Shown piece after piece: positions 61,194-64,000 of a stretch of 64,000 nucleotides of DNA. The translations under genes and the position numbers were made by a program. The notes under the pieces are model-generated. The model had not been told where the DNA came from. It saw only the letters and a program-made list of their open reading frames with translations, and made no database searches. The DNA comes from Rhodopseudomonas palustris. GTDB lineage: Bacteria > Pseudomonadota > Alphaproteobacteria > Rhizobiales > Xanthobacteraceae. Each line of letters begins with the position of its first letter. Within the stretch, counting starts at the first letter, position 1. Location of the stretch: positions 24,786 to 88,785 of the forward strand of contig NZ_QKQS01000010.1 in the NCBI RefSeq assembly GCF_003226555.1, given 5' to 3'.

Positions 61194-61489
61194 ACGCGGA
61201 ACCTCCCTGCGGCCGTGGTTCGTAGCATGAAGCACGCCCCGTCGTCGACCCGCAACACTGTAACAACCACCGTTTACGTCGACGGAACTCAACCACTTCC
61301 ACAGCTGATTGACAGCCTGATAATCCACCTGTGAGGTATAGCGCGGCTTGGCCACGCATATATTCTCCGGTGGCGCTCATTACAGCCCACCCACCGTCGC
61401 ATGGCGACCCTGACGAAACCATGACGACCGCACGCAAGCATGCCGTAGCATCAACTTGACTCGCCGCCGCGGATGCGTAGACAACCGAG
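61194..61489. promoter_or_regulatory. Divergent promoter region of czc operon and mntP
   Basis: About 296 bp. A -35/-10 pair TTGACT (61456-61461) and TAGACA (61478-61483) with 16-bp spacing sits just before the riboswitch and fits mntP transcription. An operator for a metal regulator of the czc operon is expected but not identified. Confidence 0.5.
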
Positions 61490-61604
61490 CATCGGGGAGT
61501 AGTCACCGCTTCGCGCGGGGCCGCGTCAACACACTTGCGCCGAGGCGCATGGCGCGGTCAGCCGGTCCAACGGCCCGACAAGACCGAGACGCCACTCGCC
61601 GGAG
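61490..61604 (+). ncRNA. yybP-ykoY manganese riboswitch aptamer
   Basis: The aptamer's hallmark pieces are in order: GGGGAGTAG at 61494-61502, the CGTCAACACACTTGCG loop near 61523-61538, and CGACAAGACCGAGACG near 61576-61591. These are the two conserved loops (TCAACA and CAAGACC type) that jointly bind Mn2+. It lies directly 5' of mntP, its usual target. Binding of Mn2+ would turn on the exporter. Confidence 0.85.
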
Positions 61605-61637
61605 CGGACGGCGGGGAAGAGCGTCCGGATCCGTCCG
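61605..61637 (+). promoter_or_regulatory. Expression-platform hairpins of the riboswitch
   Basis: CGGACG at 61605-61610 can pair with CGTCCG at 61622-61627 or, extended to CGGACGG/CCGTCCG, with 61631-61637. The choice between two overlapping stems just before the mntP start suggests control of translation or termination. No U-tract follows the second stem, favouring translational control. Confidence 0.55.
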
Positions 61638-61652
61638 TTGAAAGCTTCTTCG

Positions 61653-62210
61653 ATGTCTCCCATCACCATTGCCCTGCTCGCCGTCAGCATGTCGGTCGAC
61701 GCCTTCGCCGTCTCGGTCGGACGCGGCGCGGCTGCCGGTCGCCCGCGTTTCGGCGAAGCCTTCAGAACCGGGGTCGTGTTCGGCGTGGTCGAGGCCATCA
61801 CCCCTCTGATCGGCTGGGCCGCCGGCGTCGCTGCGAGCAAATTCATCCAGCAGGTCGACCACTGGGTCGCCTTCGTGCTGCTCGGAGGCGTCGGCCTGCA
61901 CATGCTTTACGCGGCGATTTGGAAGAAGGAGGAAGCGGCTCCGACCGATTCGTCCTTCGTTGTCGTGCTGATCACCGCCATAGGCACTAGTCTCGATGCG
62001 ATGGCGGTCGGCGTGTCGCTCGCCTTTCTCGACGTCAATATCTTCGTCATTGCGGCAGCGATCGGCCTGGCTACCTTAGTCATGTCCTCGGGGGGAATGC
62101 TCCTAGGTCGCCTGATCGGCTATCGACTGGGAAAGGTGGCCGAAATCCTCGCCGGCCTCGTTCTCATCGGCATCGGCACAAACATCTTGATTGAGCATCT
62201 TGCGGGCTGA
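61653..62210 (+). CDS. mntP: Manganese efflux pump MntP
   Basis: 185 aa from the ATG at 61653. Six helices. The paired signatures [18 protein letters not shown] near residue 7 and [19 protein letters not shown] near 112 carry the membrane Asp residues that bind Mn2+ in the MntP fold; [19 protein letters not shown] near 38 is also characteristic. It exports Mn2+ across the inner membrane. Control by the upstream Mn riboswitch is expected. Confidence 0.96.
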   Translation: MSPITIALLAVSMSVDAFAVSVGRGAAAGRPRFGEAFRTGVVFGVVEAITPLIGWAAGVAASKFIQQVDHWVAFVLLGGVGLHMLYAAIWKKEEAAPTDSSFVVVLITAIGTSLDAMAVGVSLAFLDVNIFVIAAAIGLATLVMSSGGMLLGRLIGYRLGKVAEILAGLVLIGIGTNILIEHLAG

Positions 62211-62344
62211 TCCTCGGAAGGATGTGGAGGAGGAGTTTTTCGGGATGCGGCTCCGCTCAAAAGATATGCGTCCGGCTTCGACGATCTCGGCAGAAATCCA
62301 GCACCTCTCCCTCTAAATTGCCATGATCGGCGATGGCTCGGAGG

Positions 62345-62860
62345 TCATCGCGACCTCGGTCGAAGATCATCGCGGTCCGCCGGGTCTGCTAGTCTGACGG
62401 CGCGGCCTACGCGTTTGGTCATTGCATTCAATGACCTTGTGAGCATCTGCATTGAATCGTCTTCGAGATCACCACGCAATAGCTTCTCAAGCGTCCTTCC
62501 CCCAGCCTCGGTATGTGCTAACTGCGCCTCGCCCTCTTCTGTGAGAGAAAGGTGGATCACTCTCCGATCGTCTAGCGAACGCGATCTGCGCAAAAGTCCG
62601 CGCTCATGAAGACACTTTGCTTGGCCCGAGATGAACGAGCCATTGACGTTGAGGAGCGCCGCCACGTCCCGAACCGGTGCCCCCCGACCCTCGGCAAGGA
62701 ACCCAACAGCCTTGAGAGTCAGCCATTGCGATCCAGTTACGCCCATTCGCCTTCCGACAGCGTCTGCGTATCGCATCACTGAAACGCCCAATGCGGAGAT
62801 CTCCCAGACAAGACGGCACTTCGGATTATCGACAAGGGGACGGTTCGTTGCATCGTTCAT
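62345..62860 (-). CDS. MarR-family transcriptional regulator
   Basis: 171 aa. The winged-helix is clear: MGVTGSQWLTLKAVGF near residue 39, VRDVAALLNVNGSFISGQAK near 63 (recognition helix), and the wing LLRRSRSLDDRRVIHLSLTEEG near 88 with the DDRR motif. Flanking helices would dimerise. Ligand and target are unknown. It stands alone between mntP (convergent) and flgF. Confidence 0.93.
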   Translation of the reverse strand: MNDATNRPLVDNPKCRLVWEISALGVSVMRYADAVGRRMGVTGSQWLTLKAVGFLAEGRGAPVRDVAALLNVNGSFISGQAKCLHERGLLRRSRSLDDRRVIHLSLTEEGEAQLAHTEAGGRTLEKLLRGDLEDDSMQMLTRSLNAMTKRVGRAVRLADPADRDDLRPRSR

Positions 62861-63039
62861 AGCTACCTCGAGTTCTGCATTATACGTCGCTTGTGGATCG
62901 CTCTGGACTGGACCCGCGTCGGCAAGACCGCATGGCAGTCAACACTGGTGGTTTTCACTCGCCCCCCTGCCTTCAGTCCCCGCTGAAATCATTTCGAATG
63001 GGGGCCCGGTGACGGAATTCGCCGTCCCAGTTCATGTCC

Positions 63040-63774
63040 TCAACGCTCCTGTCCGGCGAGCTTTCTGAGCTCGTTGGGATCCGAGTTGCTCATAAGACTG
63101 TTCGCGACCTGGTCGTAAGCACGGGCCGCGGAAATCAAACTGCCCATTTCCCGAAGCGCGTTCACGTTGGAACTCTCCAGGACACCGACTGCCAAGCGAA
63201 TTTGCGCCGGGGTCAATTCGGACGGTGAAGAGCGGGCGGCGAATAGGCCCGCCTCGTCTGCTCTCAATTGCGAGCGATCGTCGAAGCGCACGACACGCAG
63301 CCGTCCGATGGCCCCCCTATCGACAGACACTGTTCCGTCGGTCCCGATCGTCACCTGTCCTTGGTTACGAGGTACCCGCAAGGGTCCTGCAGTCGTCAGA
63401 ACGATCGCACCGGACTGATTTACGAGGCGGCCCTCAGCGTCGAGGGTGAAAGCTCCGTTGCGCGTATAGCGCTCGCCAGCGGTTGTCTCGACCACAAAGA
63501 ACCCGTCGCCGACCACTGCAACATCGAATGCGTTGCCGGTGGTTCGGAACGCTCCCAAAGAGTGGTCCACGTAAGGTACCGTCGCGACAAGCGAACGCAG
63601 CGGATGTTGAGGCGTGTCCTCCGCTTCGCGTGCGTCCGTCAGGTATTCCCGGAACGAGAGATTGACGCTCTTAAAGCCGGTCGTGTGTTGATTCGCTATG
63701 TTGTGAGCCATCCGGTCGGTCTGTTGTCGCAAAGCGATCAGACGCGATAGGCCGATAACTTCCTTATCACTCAT
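63040..63774 (-). CDS. flgF: Flagellar basal-body rod protein FlgF
   Basis: 244 aa from the ATG at 63774 (MSDKEVIGLSRLIALRQQ). The rod-protein N-terminus with the QTDRMAHNIANQHTTGFKSV helix near 18-37, the middle VVGDGFFVVETTAGERYTRNGAF near 88 and LTPAQIRLAVGVLESSNVNALREM near 190, and the C-terminal helix with ARAYDQVANSLM match FlgF. It forms the proximal rod of the flagellum. Longer upstream frame rejected as non-homologous. Confidence 0.94.
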   Translation of the reverse strand: MSDKEVIGLSRLIALRQQTDRMAHNIANQHTTGFKSVNLSFREYLTDAREAEDTPQHPLRSLVATVPYVDHSLGAFRTTGNAFDVAVVGDGFFVVETTAGERYTRNGAFTLDAEGRLVNQSGAIVLTTAGPLRVPRNQGQVTIGTDGTVSVDRGAIGRLRVVRFDDRSQLRADEAGLFAARSSPSELTPAQIRLAVGVLESSNVNALREMGSLISAARAYDQVANSLMSNSDPNELRKLAGQER

Positions 63775-63925
63775 CCGCAGGAGCTTCCGAACCTGACGCA
63801 GCTCGCCACAGCAGCATGTCGGCACGCTTCCGGCCGGCCACACTACGGCGCTGCTTCAACAAACAAGAAGCACTTACGCGCTTCAGCGATGTCGCTTCAG
63901 GTCGAAGTTCTTGGAGGAGGCGTCA

Positions 63926-64000
63926 ATGGTGGTTGACCGAGCCGATCCAGGCGCTCGAAAGTCCAACCCACCGGCTCCGCGAGTGGATCCGACTTCACCG
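63926..64000 (+). CDS. Start of a further gene, 25 codons visible (truncated by window edge)
   Basis: An ATG at 63926 follows GGAGGAGG by about 6 nt. The 25 residues (MVVDRADPGARKSNPPAPRV, then DPTSP) are a proline-rich cytoplasmic-type N-terminus. Divergent from flgF, so another flagellar gene is likely, but the product cannot be named from this fragment. Confidence 0.6.
   Translation, partial: MVVDRADPGARKSNPPAPRVDPTSP

Overview
This is a 64 kb stretch of a high-GC bacterial chromosome. The flagellar gene, metal-efflux genes, exopolysaccharide genes and small secreted proteins resemble those of Bradyrhizobiaceae-type alphaproteobacteria (Rhodopseudomonas/Bradyrhizobium). That placement is an inference from protein family resemblance; no rRNA gene is present.

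Layout. (1) 1-3.7 kb, minus strand: the start of a type I polyketide synthase (KS and the beginning of AT, running off the left edge) preceded by a stand-alone NRPS adenylation-carrier protein. (2) 4.2-31 kb: a large exopolysaccharide locus. It holds two membrane acyltransferases, a secreted glycosidase, a GMC oxidoreductase, two Wzy/O-antigen-ligase-like proteins, a Wzx-like flippase, four glycosyltransferases, a PLP sugar aminotransferase, a Wzc-like tyrosine autokinase, a Wza-like export lipoprotein, an initiating sugar-phosphate transferase, a transglutaminase-like protein and a PPP-type phosphatase. Together these cover initiation, assembly, flipping, polymerisation and export of a surface polysaccharide. 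The PKS/NRPS genes share a 523-bp divergent control region with this locus; that region contains a perfect 10+10 bp dyad. (3) 32.5-40.7 kb: an integrated element. A 3' fragment of tRNA-Tyr is followed by a tyrosine recombinase and small phage/satellite-like genes (HTH, VRR-NUC nuclease, metallophosphoesterase, many unknowns). It is rich in palindromes, bidirectional terminators and repeated operator-like motifs. (4) 40.7-50.3 kb: accessory cargo. A tightly overlapping five-gene minus-strand operon encodes metallophosphoesterase, GASH-type helical protein, Zn-finger GTPase, second GTPase and GAP1-type protein. I read it as a double-GTPase biological-conflict system. Next to it are two Cys-rich proteins, a YedK/HMCES protein and a scrambled DinB/YedK fragment. 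This block is bracketed by two decayed copies of the same small gene. (5) 50.3-61.2 kb: a minus-strand divalent-metal resistance cluster (His/Cys-rich periplasmic peptide, CzcC, CzcB, CzcA, a DUF4239-like membrane protein, CDF exporter, P1B ATPase, ZIP-family transporter). (6) 61.4-64 kb: a manganese (yybP-ykoY) riboswitch driving mntP, a MarR regulator, flagellar flgF, and the first 25 codons of a further gene.

The best candidate for an under-explored system is the 41.6-47.9 kb GTPase operon. Its component families have been outlined by comparative genomics, as I recall, but I know of no experimental function for this arrangement with a metallophosphoesterase as first gene. Its setting in a decayed-repeat-bounded cargo block next to an integrase supports a mobile defence role.
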